This document shows positions 20,882-30,574 of a stretch of DNA of 64,000 nt, in pieces. Position 1 is the first letter of the stretch. Each line of letters opens with the position of its first letter. Under the pieces are notes generated by a model. That model was given only the letters and a program-made list of their open reading frames with translations, did no database searches and had not been told where the DNA came from. The position numbers were made by a program, and so were the translations under genes. Source of the stretch: Gracilaria vermiculophylla (lineage: Eukaryota; Rhodophyta; Florideophyceae; Gracilariales; Gracilariaceae); the NCBI GenBank assembly GCA_019155205.2, contig JAHNZQ020000308.1:3892012-3956011 (forward strand), read 5' to 3'.

Positions 20882-21310
20882 ATGCGCGGCAGGGGCGTAT
20901 TGCTTACTGATCCCATCAGCGATCTGTTCGCCAGAATTCGCAACGGTCAAAACGCCAAGCGCGCCATCATTCATCACCCTTATTCTCGCTTCGCCAAACA
21001 AGTAGTCGACGTCCTCATCAGACAAGGCTATGTCGCCTCTCTCAACATCATTCCGCCACAAAGTCCTAGAGCGCCGCAGTTTAATCAAATGCAAATTGCT
21101 CTCAAGTACGACAATGAGGGGCTGCCGGCCATCAAGCGCATTCGACGTGTTTCGAAGCCTTCGAGAAGGATTTACCGGTCCATTGCCCAGTTGCCGATGG
21201 CATCGAACGGGCTTGGCACGTGGATCTTATCTACGCCCAAGGGAGTTCTTCATTGCGCGGAAGCTCGAGAAATGAATGTGGGCGGTGAAGTTCTCGGCGA
21301 AGTATTCTGA
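20882..21310 (+). CDS. bacterial-type ribosomal protein uS8, probably mitochondrial
   Basis: Small-subunit protein that binds the central domain of 16S-type rRNA. The 142-residue product has the bacterial-type start TDPISDLFARIRNGQNAK and the diagnostic C-terminus GTWILSTPKGVLHCAEAREM followed by NVGGEVLGEVF. It belongs to the organellar uS8 lineage, not the cytosolic S15A form. Plastid uS8 is normally encoded in the plastid genome, so a nuclear copy is most likely mitochondrial; this is an inference. There is no obvious N-terminal presequence, as in several other small mitoribosomal proteins. It is divergent from the tail-anchored gene, with about 550 bp between the start codons. Confidence 0.93.
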   Translation: MRGRGVLLTDPISDLFARIRNGQNAKRAIIHHPYSRFAKQVVDVLIRQGYVASLNIIPPQSPRAPQFNQMQIALKYDNEGLPAIKRIRRVSKPSRRIYRSIAQLPMASNGLGTWILSTPKGVLHCAEAREMNVGGEVLGEVF

Positions 21311-21617
21311 GTATTATTATTACAATTCAGTGCTTACTGGTGAAAGAAACACTTTGTCATGGGCGGCCTCTTTTTCATGCAACGAGCCCGTTCAATTTAT
21401 TCATTACACAGGCGGTCATTCGCTGCTACGCCATCACCATCGGCTCGTCTGCACAAGCGTTCTTGCGTGACAGCCCTTCATTTTTAGCAATCCTGTCGTG
21501 TTGCATGTTCAACTGCGTTCTGTCGCCAGAAGAGCGAAACTACAGTTCCGGAAATGTGTACATACCTTTAATCTCGGAGTGAGCGTTTACAATGGTGAGT
21601 ATGAGCTATGGATTGCG
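21311..21617. other. intergenic region between convergent genes
   Basis: About 300 bases separating the uS8m stop (+) from the stop of the REJ-type gene (-). Nothing beyond 3' UTR sequence is visible. Confidence 0.6.
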
Positions 21618-24600
21618 CTACTGATTCGACAGTTGTAGACTCATTGCGTTGGCGTCTAGAATCGTTCCCCTCCCGTAAACATCTCTTTCCACGAACAGTT
21701 CGTTTGGAACCACTGATGCTAAAGGAACCGCCCCATCTGTCATTGCGCGAACTGCTATCATCCACGAGGCAGCCAGCGCTACAACCAACAGCAATAGACC
21801 GCCGAGCACCAAGCCAACAATAACGCTGGCCTGAAACCCCAAAATTCTCCCGTTGTTGGCGTTGATGAGAATGTTCTGTTCGCTTCGTGCAACAATTGTT
21901 GTGCTAACGAGTCCCACCTCTCTGCGGCACGCTTCAACCCATCCTTCCGATGCATTATAATCAACAGTTTTGCTGTTCTCGTACTCGTACGAAAAGAACT
22001 CCGACCCCTTTTCAAACACAGATTCATTGAATGGTTTTAGATTCGAAACTGCGTACAGCCCTGGCATGTCGTCCGTCGAGTTTGCAAGATGTTGAACTTT
22101 TCTTAGCACCGGAAGTCTCCAACAGAAGCAATAGTCCTCAACAGGGATTAACGCTGGTATAAACGCTCCAGTTTGGTTCCTTTTGTATACCTGAGTCCAG
22201 TACAAACTATCAGCAAGGTTAGAGCGAGTTGGGGGGTCCTGGAAGCCGAGAAGAACAAAATTCTCTGTAGTGTGAAACACAAAGACATATCGCTCGTCAC
22301 CTTGGGCTGAAAAAACGTTGCGAAGGCATTTCTCATTCGCGTAGAACATCTCGTTTCCTGACGGACCCATGACAATCTTGCGCTGTTCTCCGTTGAGAAC
22401 CTGAGCTGGGAGATGGCCTGCGTTTGAGGCCACGACAATTGTCACTTGGCCGTGTTCTCCTCCTGCTCCAATGTCGATCTGAGAGACAAACCCGTCCAGT
22501 TTTCCTGATGAAGCAGCTTCGGCATATTGAATTCCAGTGATATTGTTCACATCAGCCATCATGTTGGCAGGTTCTCCGACACTGGCCAAAAGCCTCCGAC
22601 GGCTATTACCACCCTGATGTAAATTTAGAGCTAGACGATTGAGTTCCGCGAGGAATGATGCAAATTCATTACCCATCAAGTTAATGGTCCTTAATGGCGT
22701 ATTTCTGATGCAGCATTCAACCGTCTGAATGATATTATACACTGTCATTTCATCCAGTGTCGATTGCTTTGCCAGATCAAGCGCGAAAGCCAGGCAATCG
22801 CGGCCATGATAAGAATTTGGGAAGCAACTGCAATAAATTTGCCGAGAACCACTGGATAGCTCGAAAGCGTATTCCATTCTTGCTGCTAACAACTCCTCTG
22901 GCGAAATCGCTTGGCGTTCAGCCAATGTTGTTCTCGACGATAGATTCCCAGCTATGAACTCCGAATCGAGGAGCTTCAACGCCAAGTCGTGTGCTAGTTG
23001 CGTCCAGGTGTTGTCATCACCATAATTAAACAAGACATTGAGATAAGATTGATAATCCTGGGCCTCATTAGAGTCATATACAGTGATATTTGAAGAGAGT
23101 GTGGCCTCGTCAAGAAGAGCTTTGCCTTGCATGTCCAACAACAAGACTCTCACCCTGTAGCTTCCAGCCCGGCCCACTTGGAAATAAACGACGTTGTATC
23201 CAGTGCACCCCCCGAGACAGAATTCGTTTCCTTTGTCGTCGGTCATAATAAAATAGTACGAAAACGTCGACTTTGTTGAAGGTATACCTGCCGTCGCTGT
23301 AAAGACTGATTTTGTCGTTCCATTTGTCACAGACGGCACCGGGAAACCAACAGAAGGGGCATCTGCTGTTCGGATGGACAGGACCACTGAAGTCGCTTCC
23401 AAATCTTTTGCGATTGAACTAAACACAATTTTGAATCTATACGTCGTCGACGGTTTCAATTTTCCGGCTTCAATGCCGAGAGGTTTTGTATTTCCCGACA
23501 CTGAAAATATGTTCGATTCATCTGAGTAAAACAATGGATTGTTAATCACACTAGAAGAAAAGAAATCAGGAACAAATGGTTCCAAGAGCTCATATGTCCA
23601 CGTGATATTGGAATCCGCATGCACGTTGATAATTGTCTTCTCGTAATGTGGCACATGGTTCCAATCCAGAACACTGTTATCGACGTTAGTCAACCGAAGA
23701 GAGTAATCTCCAAAGTGCGGTCGTGAGCCGTCTTCTTCGATGTTGACTGTCAGGGTTTCCGTGCTAGACACTCGATCCATTCCCTTTCTCACAATTAGCT
23801 TGTACTGTATGTACTTGACATCGCCCAGGGCTTCCACTACGTGAATAGGGACAGAAAAGGACGTAGCCAATGGGTCTGGGATAAGTATATCAGCACAAGG
23901 AGTAGACACCTCGATGGTAAAATTGTTCTTCGGCGACTGGCGACAAAGCCATTCGTACGAAAGACCTGCATTACGAGAATCGGACAATACGTCAGGATCA
24001 TAGGAGTTACTGGCGTACAGGTTCAATGTTGTGTGATTATTCACAGTCACAGATTCTTCTCCTTCCCGAATTACTGCAACGAGCGGAGAGTGATCAATGA
24101 CGACGTAGGACTGAGCTTGGCCCAAAATCATATCCCGATTCCTCATCCATACCTTGAAAGTAACTGTGTGGTTTCCAGTCTTCAAACTTTCTCGAGGAAT
24201 AACGTATTCCCAGCCCAGCCGCGCAGGAGTATCGGTAAGCTCCCCAATTGCCGGAGAACCTGTTGTGTTCGAAGCGGAGAATCGCTGGACTTGTCCAAAT
24301 GCTTCCCATTCAAATATCATGCTGGAATTTCCTACGTAGCATTCTCCTGGGGGCCTCACGACTGCTGAGAGTCGAAGCGGTGTGTCAGGACTGGCAATGT
24401 AGCGATCCGGGGGTTTCAGAATGAAGGCTCCAATCGATACGATGTGCTCCCGAAGCAAGAAGATTTCATGCTCAAGCACGGTTCCAATCATAACCACAGT
24501 TATCTTCAATGCGTACAGTCCAGCTTGGAACCATTCCGGTTGAAACTCGAGCGTTTGTGCCGATGGGTTCGTTGAAGAGAAGTTGGCAGTCTTCAACAGA

Positions 24601-26408
24601 TCATTTTGAGCATTGTCACTGAAATGGAACGACCAACGATATGAACGAATTTGACTCGTAAATGGTACAACGACTGCTGTGAAGCGCACGGGTGTGCAGT
24701 CCCCTACTCGATAAGTAGATTGGTCAATCTCAGAAGTACCGGATTGCGATATGCGGACGACGGCATCCTTGACGATGTAGCGGAAATATATCTTGTTTGA
24801 TTGCGCAAAGCCCATTTGCACGTAAACAAGATGCTCGAAGCTAGACCCAAGTTCTCCGCGCGGCGGTAATGTTATCACCAGAAGATTTTCGAAAGTTGAC
24901 TGGAAATACTTTCTCACAATCTTCACGTCGGAAAAGTAGAGAGCATCAATATCAGGGTCAAAGAATGGAAAGTAGCCATGGATTTGAACTGTTTCTCCGC
25001 CTTCTTCATTTCCATATTCCGGATCAATGGAGTCGATACGCAAGTCTTTCGTATCGTAAGTGAACAATGATGAAAACCCGGGCACGTAGACAGCTGCTTG
25101 GATTTCACGCCGAACAACGCCGTTTGTCACACTGTCAACTTGGCAAAGCAATGTCCAGTTCAAGGAAGAGCCGTGACCAGGTTGAGATATGAAGGACAAC
25201 TTTTGAGCGAAATCAGGGTACCCAATTTGTTGAAAACTACCAGCAACCATGGAGAACGGATTACTAACGTTTCGCACCTCTATGTAGTAGGCAGAAATGT
25301 TGTAGAGATCAGCGTTAAAGAAGCTCAATCTCAAACTTTGGCCTCCTTCCGGACGAAGGAAGCCGTGGTCGGGAGTGATGCCATACACTGCAACAGGGGG
25401 TTTTCCAGTAATCACCACATTTAGCTCCATCTCCAATAGTTCTCCAGACAGTGGTGCGTAATTTGAGGTGAAACCAGACCAGGAAAACCGAATGACGAAT
25501 GCTCCGGCACGGTAGGGAAGAAACATGAATCCAAAGCAGAGGTTTCCGGAAAGATCATTGTAGAATCCATACCCGCACCCTTGAGAAAGCTGCACTACGT
25601 TCCCTTCATTGAGCCTGCCAAGCTTATTAAGAGAACAGACGGAGCCATCGTGCGTAAACTGCGCTTTAACATTTGCTGAAGTAGTTTCGATGGAATTCCC
25701 GAATCGAATTGACTCCGAAAAGAGCGCTCCGGAGTTAGACACGCCATCGGGATATTGAATCAGAGCGCGCACCTTGTGGTCCTTTGAAACCTTGCCATCG
25801 ATGAGCTCGTTGTACGGCACGGAATAGCGGTTCCCGTCGCCGGAAACGACTAGAAATGAGCCCCCAGATTCTTCAAGGTAGAGCGTTACGCCGGCAATGA
25901 TGTACGGCACGGTGACAGAGCTGACAATTTCGCCAGTGGTGTTTCGGATTGCAGTGAGCTTATATTCGGTCTTGCCAACAAAGTTGTCGAAGGAGAGGGT
26001 GCACGAAATGTTCATGGCAGTGGCCCCTGAAAAAGAGGTGATAAGATTGTCATTGTTCGAAATGTTCAGCACCAGCTGGTTTGAGCTTGATTGCTCAAGA
26101 ACAACCTCTTCTGGGGACACCCCGTCCGGCATTTCCAGCACGAAGACGTTGAGGTGATCGATTTCACCATTTTCTTGCAGCAGCACGACTGTGTCTTCAC
26201 GAAAGGTCCTGTTCAAGACTGGAGGTCGAAGAGTCTGGGTGCGAAAAAAGTCGAGCGCCGGTATACCGACAATGTCGCTGTTTGCATTCGCACACGATGC
26301 GAGGAAAGAAAGCAGCAGTAGCAGCTGTGCGATGGTGAGTGAGGGAGGGGAGGGACAACGGGTTTGAACCATGGCGTTGCCCGAATTCGTTCTTTCCTTC
26401 CGTCCCAC
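21618..26408 (-). CDS. large type I surface protein with IPT/TIG and REJ-like domains
   Basis: The 1596-residue product begins with a signal peptide (hydrophobic core IAQLLLLLSFLASCANA). One transmembrane segment near residues 1530-1552 (SVIVGLVLGGLLLLVVALAA) and a cytoplasmic tail of about 45 residues end it. The rest is therefore extracellular or lumenal and carries many N-x-S/T sites. An IPT/TIG-type domain is visible around residues 475-575 (IDSIDPEYGNEEGGETVQI), with a second, weaker one before it. Around 740-950 the repeated PKD/REJ-style Ig strands include LNLYASNSYDPD, typical of receptor-for-egg-jelly regions found in polycystin-1 relatives. No polycystin channel part is present. An adhesion or mating-surface role is plausible but unproven. 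A second in-frame ATG at 26372 also fits the signal peptide. Confidence 0.85.
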   Translation of the reverse strand: MGRKERTNSGNAMVQTRCPSPPSLTIAQLLLLLSFLASCANANSDIVGIPALDFFRTQTLRPPVLNRTFREDTVVLLQENGEIDHLNVFVLEMPDGVSPEEVVLEQSSSNQLVLNISNNDNLITSFSGATAMNISCTLSFDNFVGKTEYKLTAIRNTTGEIVSSVTVPYIIAGVTLYLEESGGSFLVVSGDGNRYSVPYNELIDGKVSKDHKVRALIQYPDGVSNSGALFSESIRFGNSIETTSANVKAQFTHDGSVCSLNKLGRLNEGNVVQLSQGCGYGFYNDLSGNLCFGFMFLPYRAGAFVIRFSWSGFTSNYAPLSGELLEMELNVVITGKPPVAVYGITPDHGFLRPEGGQSLRLSFFNADLYNISAYYIEVRNVSNPFSMVAGSFQQIGYPDFAQKLSFISQPGHGSSLNWTLLCQVDSVTNGVVRREIQAAVYVPGFSSLFTYDTKDLRIDSIDPEYGNEEGGETVQIHGYFPFFDPDIDALYFSDVKIVRKYFQSTFENLLVITLPPRGELGSSFEHLVYVQMGFAQSNKIYFRYIVKDAVVRISQSGTSEIDQSTYRVGDCTPVRFTAVVVPFTSQIRSYRWSFHFSDNAQNDLLKTANFSSTNPSAQTLEFQPEWFQAGLYALKITVVMIGTVLEHEIFLLREHIVSIGAFILKPPDRYIASPDTPLRLSAVVRPPGECYVGNSSMIFEWEAFGQVQRFSASNTTGSPAIGELTDTPARLGWEYVIPRESLKTGNHTVTFKVWMRNRDMILGQAQSYVVIDHSPLVAVIREGEESVTVNNHTTLNLYASNSYDPDVLSDSRNAGLSYEWLCRQSPKNNFTIEVSTPCADILIPDPLATSFSVPIHVVEALGDVKYIQYKLIVRKGMDRVSSTETLTVNIEEDGSRPHFGDYSLRLTNVDNSVLDWNHVPHYEKTIINVHADSNITWTYELLEPFVPDFFSSSVINNPLFYSDESNIFSVSGNTKPLGIEAGKLKPSTTYRFKIVFSSIAKDLEATSVVLSIRTADAPSVGFPVPSVTNGTTKSVFTATAGIPSTKSTFSYYFIMTDDKGNEFCLGGCTGYNVVYFQVGRAGSYRVRVLLLDMQGKALLDEATLSSNITVYDSNEAQDYQSYLNVLFNYGDDNTWTQLAHDLALKLLDSEFIAGNLSSRTTLAERQAISPEELLAARMEYAFELSSGSRQIYCSCFPNSYHGRDCLAFALDLAKQSTLDEMTVYNIIQTVECCIRNTPLRTINLMGNEFASFLAELNRLALNLHQGGNSRRRLLASVGEPANMMADVNNITGIQYAEAASSGKLDGFVSQIDIGAGGEHGQVTIVVASNAGHLPAQVLNGEQRKIVMGPSGNEMFYANEKCLRNVFSAQGDERYVFVFHTTENFVLLGFQDPPTRSNLADSLYWTQVYKRNQTGAFIPALIPVEDYCFCWRLPVLRKVQHLANSTDDMPGLYAVSNLKPFNESVFEKGSEFFSYEYENSKTVDYNASEGWVEACRREVGLVSTTIVARSEQNILINANNGRILGFQASVIVGLVLGGLLLLVVALAASWMIAVRAMTDGAVPLASVVPNELFVERDVYGRGTILDANAMSLQLSNQ

Positions 26409-26740
26409 CGTGGTTCGGGGAAGGAGGTCCGGGGAGCAGGAAAGAAGCCGGATGACTCTGGGCCGGCGGTTTGCTTCTCGGGACGCGCAGGGGGAGGTGA
26501 AGGATTTTCGGGCTTGTTTGTGATTTGGTGTTCTGTTCCTAGAGTTGGGTGGAAGACAAAACTAACATGCTGTGTGCACAGAACAGAGGATATGAAGCAG
26601 CAGTGGCTCTCCAGTTACCCCATACGCTTCAAATGTTCGGACAGATGTGTGGTGAGAGGCTCTCGAAAAGCACTGACGCTGTTCAGGGGTAGTGGGGGAG
26701 GGGAGTGATAGGGGGGCAGGGGGGGCAGTGGGGGGGGGGT

Positions 26741-26778
<38 letters not shown>

Positions 26779-26835
26779 CGGGGCTCGGAGAACGTCGTCG
26801 AAACGAAAGAGGAACACGAGAGCAAGGGAGCAGGT

Positions 26836-26931
<96 letters not shown>

Positions 26932-27746
26932 GAGGGGAGGCTCTTTGCGGTCACGGACAACCTCTTAGAAATTTTAAACGAACACATCGCGAGAGTTGCA
27001 TGTCGAGAGAGTGACCGACGGCATATGTTGGAGCGATGTTGGCGGGCTGCCATAGACAGATACCAGTTTCAAAATGTATGATGAGTGGGTGCAAGCAAGT
27101 ATAGAAAAACAGATAAAAACTTGTGCGCACAAAGAAGGAGAGTCCACTTTGACGTGGTGTTGCCCGAGGGAATTCACGTCGAAGGGCGTGGGCGAGGCAG
27201 TTTTTCCTTCTTTTTTTCCCCTTCACAATGTTTGTACTGGACGTGGTTGTTGACGGACGGGGTGTTGCACTCAAAAAGACCCTTGGAAGTGTTTGCATTA
27301 AACGCAGGATGGCAGTGCACTCACCTCTGCGAACACACACACTAGAGGCGTTTCCGTTGCATTGGCTGCGATTGCTTGCATTGCGGTGCAGGCGATGATG
27401 TACGTGACCGGCGAAGGGAGGGAACCGGCGGACGCGCTCCTAACGGCAGCATTTCGCCAACGAAAAAGAGGGGAAAGGAATGCTGTGATCGGCAGGGGTG
27501 GGGCGGTTGCACACGCGCACGACATGCGACAAGCTCTCGCTGCTGACGCGGCGCGTGGTCTTGTGCCGGAGCACGCGGCTTCGACGGAAGAAGAGGGCAG
27601 TTGTGAACGTAATGAGCAATGATGGTGCTCCCCAACAGGAAGGTGCGCAAGTTTTGCACGCGGCCCAGCAGCGTTTGCGCAGCAATCGTTTACAAATTTG
27701 GTGGCGTTGTGGAAAGCGTCAAAAAAGTGTTACCCCTGTACAACTC
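26409..27746. other. 1.3-kb intergenic region with long poly(G/C) tracts
   Basis: Upstream of the REJ-type gene (-) and downstream of the CSP41b gene (-). It contains the two poly(G) runs annotated separately. Frames through them are poly-Gly or poly-Pro and are not genes. A 129-codon minus frame at 26951-27340 has no recognisable motif. Confidence 0.65.
26743..26929 (-). repeat. two poly(C) tracts (C on minus strand) upstream of the REJ-type gene
   Basis: On the plus strand these are G runs at 26743-26778 (36 G) and 26836-26929 (94 G) separated by about 57 bp of mixed sequence. C is on the coding strand of the gene that starts at 26408, about 335 bp away. Runs of this length can form G-quadruplex or i-motif structures and are hard to sequence accurately. 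Confidence 0.95.
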
Positions 27747-28925
27747 TTAAACAACAGAGGCGCCCTTGACGGCGTTGAGGATCATGTGATCGGTTTCGAA
27801 ATCATTCTTGAGGCCACCGCTTTGCTTCTTGTGCACAAAGTCGTTCTGGTAGGCGTCTTGAAAGCCGGCAGCGAGGTCATACTGGATGGTCCAGTCCAGC
27901 TCGCGCAGGGCCTTGGTAGGGGAGCAGAAAAAGTGCTGCGGCCGGAAGGGGAAGGGCTTCTTTTTGCCAAAATCAAAGCGGCTGGGGTCGTAGTGCACGA
28001 TCTCGGGCGGCGGCTTACCCATGGCGTTTGCGCACAGCCTGGCCACGCCGTCGAAGGAGACGGCGGTGCGGTCCTGGACGTTGTACACCTGTCCGTAGGC
28101 TGCGGGGTTGAGGGCGCAGGCAGCCATGGCGGCAGCGAGGTCGCGGACGTGGCCCAGGCCCGTGAGGTGGGCGCCGTGGCCCGGGATGCAGATGGGCAGG
28201 CCGCGATCGATGCGCTCGAAGAACCACTGCTCCAGCGGGTTGTAGTTGAGGGCGCCGTAGATGTAGGTGGGCCTGATGGCGGTGAAGGTGAGGGCGGACG
28301 AGCGCAGGTAGTGCTCGGTGTCCAGCTTGCCCTTGTGCCTGGAGTTGGGGTCGGTGGGGTCGCCCTCGATGTGCGGCATGACGTCGGACTTGAGGTACAC
28401 GCCGGCCGACGACATGTACACAAAGTGGGCGCCCATGCGCGCGGCAATGTCGGCGAGCGGCTTGGAGTCGGCCAGCTTGCGGCCGTTGTTGTCGAAGACG
28501 ACGTCGAAGCGGCGGCGCTCAAGCGCGTCGGCGAGCGCGCGCTCGTCGGTGCGGTCGGCGACGAGCGCGGCGGTGCGCGCGTTGCGCTGGGCAAAGTGGT
28601 GGTCCGTCTCGTGCGGGACGCGCAGCGACGGGTGGCCCACCGGGCGCGAGCCGCGGTTGAGCACGGTGACGTGGGCGCCGCGCGCGGCGAGCTCGTGCAC
28701 CAGGTAGAGGCCGGAGAAGCGCGTGCCGCCGATGACGAGCGCGTGGGCGCCGTGCAGCGGGGCGGCGGCGGCGGCGGCGCGCACGACGGCGACGCGACGA
28801 CGGCGCGCGGCGCGGGGGGCAGGCGCGCGGCGCGCGGCGAAGGACGACGGCGACGGCGACGGCGACGGCAGCGCCAACGGCGATGCGAGGGAGGCCGGCG
28901 GCGCAAAGGCTGCGGGCGGCGCCAT
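27747..28925 (-). CDS. chloroplast stem-loop RNA-binding protein, CSP41b type
   Basis: An extended SDR/epimerase-fold protein of plastids that binds and stabilises chloroplast mRNA and rRNA. The 392-residue product has an Ala/Pro/Ser/Arg-rich transit peptide of about 50 residues, then the Rossmann motif GGTRFSG (about 66-72). Later come SSAGVYLKSDVMPHIEGD, SRHKGKLDTE, RPTYIYGALNYNPLEQWFF and EIVHYDPSRFDFGKKKPFPF, all hallmarks of CSP41b. It is a single frame with almost pure GC third positions. It is divergent from the B12D-like gene, with 347 bp between start codons, so a shared promoter is likely. The plastid role is known for plants and inferred here. Confidence 0.95.
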   Translation of the reverse strand: MAPPAAFAPPASLASPLALPSPSPSPSSFAARRAPAPRAARRRRVAVVRAAAAAAPLHGAHALVIGGTRFSGLYLVHELAARGAHVTVLNRGSRPVGHPSLRVPHETDHHFAQRNARTAALVADRTDERALADALERRRFDVVFDNNGRKLADSKPLADIAARMGAHFVYMSSAGVYLKSDVMPHIEGDPTDPNSRHKGKLDTEHYLRSSALTFTAIRPTYIYGALNYNPLEQWFFERIDRGLPICIPGHGAHLTGLGHVRDLAAAMAACALNPAAYGQVYNVQDRTAVSFDGVARLCANAMGKPPPEIVHYDPSRFDFGKKKPFPFRPQHFFCSPTKALRELDWTIQYDLAAGFQDAYQNDFVHKKQSGGLKNDFETDHMILNAVKGASVV

Positions 28926-29272
28926 GGCGACGGCGACGGCGCGGACTGCGGGCGCGGGGGGCGAGGAGCGGGGAGCGCTCGGGCGGCGGAGGTGAGCGCG
29001 CGGCGGCGCAGGTGAGAGAGGGCGCGCGATGGCGGCAGCGATGGGTGGCCGAGAGGCGATGGGCGGCGCGGGGCGGGAGGCGTGCGGCCAGGGGCGGCGT
29101 GGCTGGCGGGGGCGGCGCGCACGTGGCCACGCGGCGGCAGCCTCAGCGCGCGCGGGGCGCAGCGGCGATCGGGGCGCGGCGGCGCGGCGCTTAGAGCGCG
29201 CTCGCTGCGGCGCGTGGGCGCAGTGGGCACCGCCACCGCCGCCGCCGCCGCAGTCGCCGCGATCGCGCCGCG

Positions 29273-29950
29273 ATGGCTTCCGGATGGGCGCACTTCCGCA
29301 AGGTGTGGCTCAAGCCCGAGGTGTACCCGCTGATCGGGGCGATGGGGGCGGCGCTGGGCGTGATGACGGTGTCGCTGCTCAACAAGGCGCGCAGCCCCAA
29401 CGTGGCGTGGAACAAGGGCAAGCGCGGCTCGGGCACGCTGTTCGACGACGTGGACGAGGTGGTGCCGCTGTGGAACTCGTCCAAGGCCAACTCCACCAGC
29501 ATCTTCAGCGCCGACTCGCAGATTCGCGACTCCAAGAAGCGCGGCGAGGCGGACCTGGGCACGTTTGTGGTGAAGGCGGGCGGCGAGGAGGAGGAGGAGG
29601 AGCAGGAGCAGGAGCAGGAAGAGCAGGAGGAGATGGGCGACGAGCAGCAGCAGCAGCAGCAGGCGGCGCAGCAGGGCGAGGAGGCGCCGCTGGCGGAGGT
29701 GCGCGAGCACGCCGAGGCGGCGGTGGCGCAGGAGCTGTCTGAGGTGGGCGCGGCGGCGCAGCCGGTGGCGGACGTGGTGGACGAAAGCGCCGACGCCATC
29801 AACGCGGCCGTGGACGCAGCGCTGGAGGCGGCCGAGCCCGTGACGGAGCACGTGGCTGAGGCGGTGGCGCCGGCGCAGGTGGACAGCGAGGAGGTGCCGA
29901 CGCAAGTGCGCGACGACCACGACCAGACGCGCAACGCAGCGCAGCACTAG
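29273..29950 (+). CDS. B12D-like membrane protein with acidic C-terminal extension
   Basis: The first 60 residues match the B12D/NDUFA4 (MLRQ) family of small single-span proteins linked to mitochondria and respiratory complexes. Visible are VWLKPEVYPLIGAMGAALGV followed by ARSPNVAWNKGKRGSG, the family's W-PEVYPL and NP-V-x-K landmarks. The remaining 160 residues are unusual: a Glu/Gln-rich block with poly-Q, then an amphipathic Ala/Glu/Val-rich helical tail. Family members are usually about 80-90 residues, so this product (225) is much longer. It sits in the GC-rich block. I am fairly sure of the N-terminal family; the function of the tail is unknown. Confidence 0.8.
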   Translation: MASGWAHFRKVWLKPEVYPLIGAMGAALGVMTVSLLNKARSPNVAWNKGKRGSGTLFDDVDEVVPLWNSSKANSTSIFSADSQIRDSKKRGEADLGTFVVKAGGEEEEEEQEQEQEEQEEMGDEQQQQQQAAQQGEEAPLAEVREHAEAAVAQELSEVGAAAQPVADVVDESADAINAAVDAALEAAEPVTEHVAEAVAPAQVDSEEVPTQVRDDHDQTRNAAQH

Positions 29951-30574
29951 CGCGCTTCGGCGCGCGCGGTGGTGAGCGCGCGCCGCCTGCGTGGTGCTGC
30001 GCGCGCATGCGTCGGTGGAAACGCACGCGGCGATGAGCGTGCACCAGCGCTCGCGCGCGTCCGCGCTAGCGCCGCGCCGATAGCCGCGCGCGCTTGTTAC
30101 CGTAAACAATGCGCCGCCGCGCCGCCGCGCCGCCGCGCCGCGCGCCATCGTCGCGCTGAATTTGGGTGCCAGTGCCCGCGCGGCGGCGGCGACGCGCTCA
30201 TTAGCGCAGCGGCGCGTACGCATTAGCGCTGACGGCGCGCGCTGCGGCCGCACGCGCGGCCGCGCCGCCGCGCCCACCTTTGCAGCACATCGGTCGCTGT
30301 GACTCGCGCCGCTGCGCCGCGACAGCTCGTCGCCGCCGCACGCGCACACCGCCGCCGCGTTGTTGCCGCGCAGCGCGCCGTTTTTTTTTCTTTTGTTGCG
30401 CCCCCGCCGCTCGTCGAGCGCTGCCATCGCCGCAACGCAATTGGCGCGCCGCCCGATCTCGCGCGCGCCCCCTCCCCCGTCGCCACTCCCCGCGCTCCGC
30501 CCGCCGCGCGCTGCCCGCCGCCCGCCGCCCGCCGCGCGCCGCCCGCCGCCGCCCGCGCGCGCGCGCGCCCCGCC

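Noticed and set aside
26562..27081. Poly-Pro and poly-Gly frames on both strands
   Set aside because: Direct translation of G/C homopolymers.
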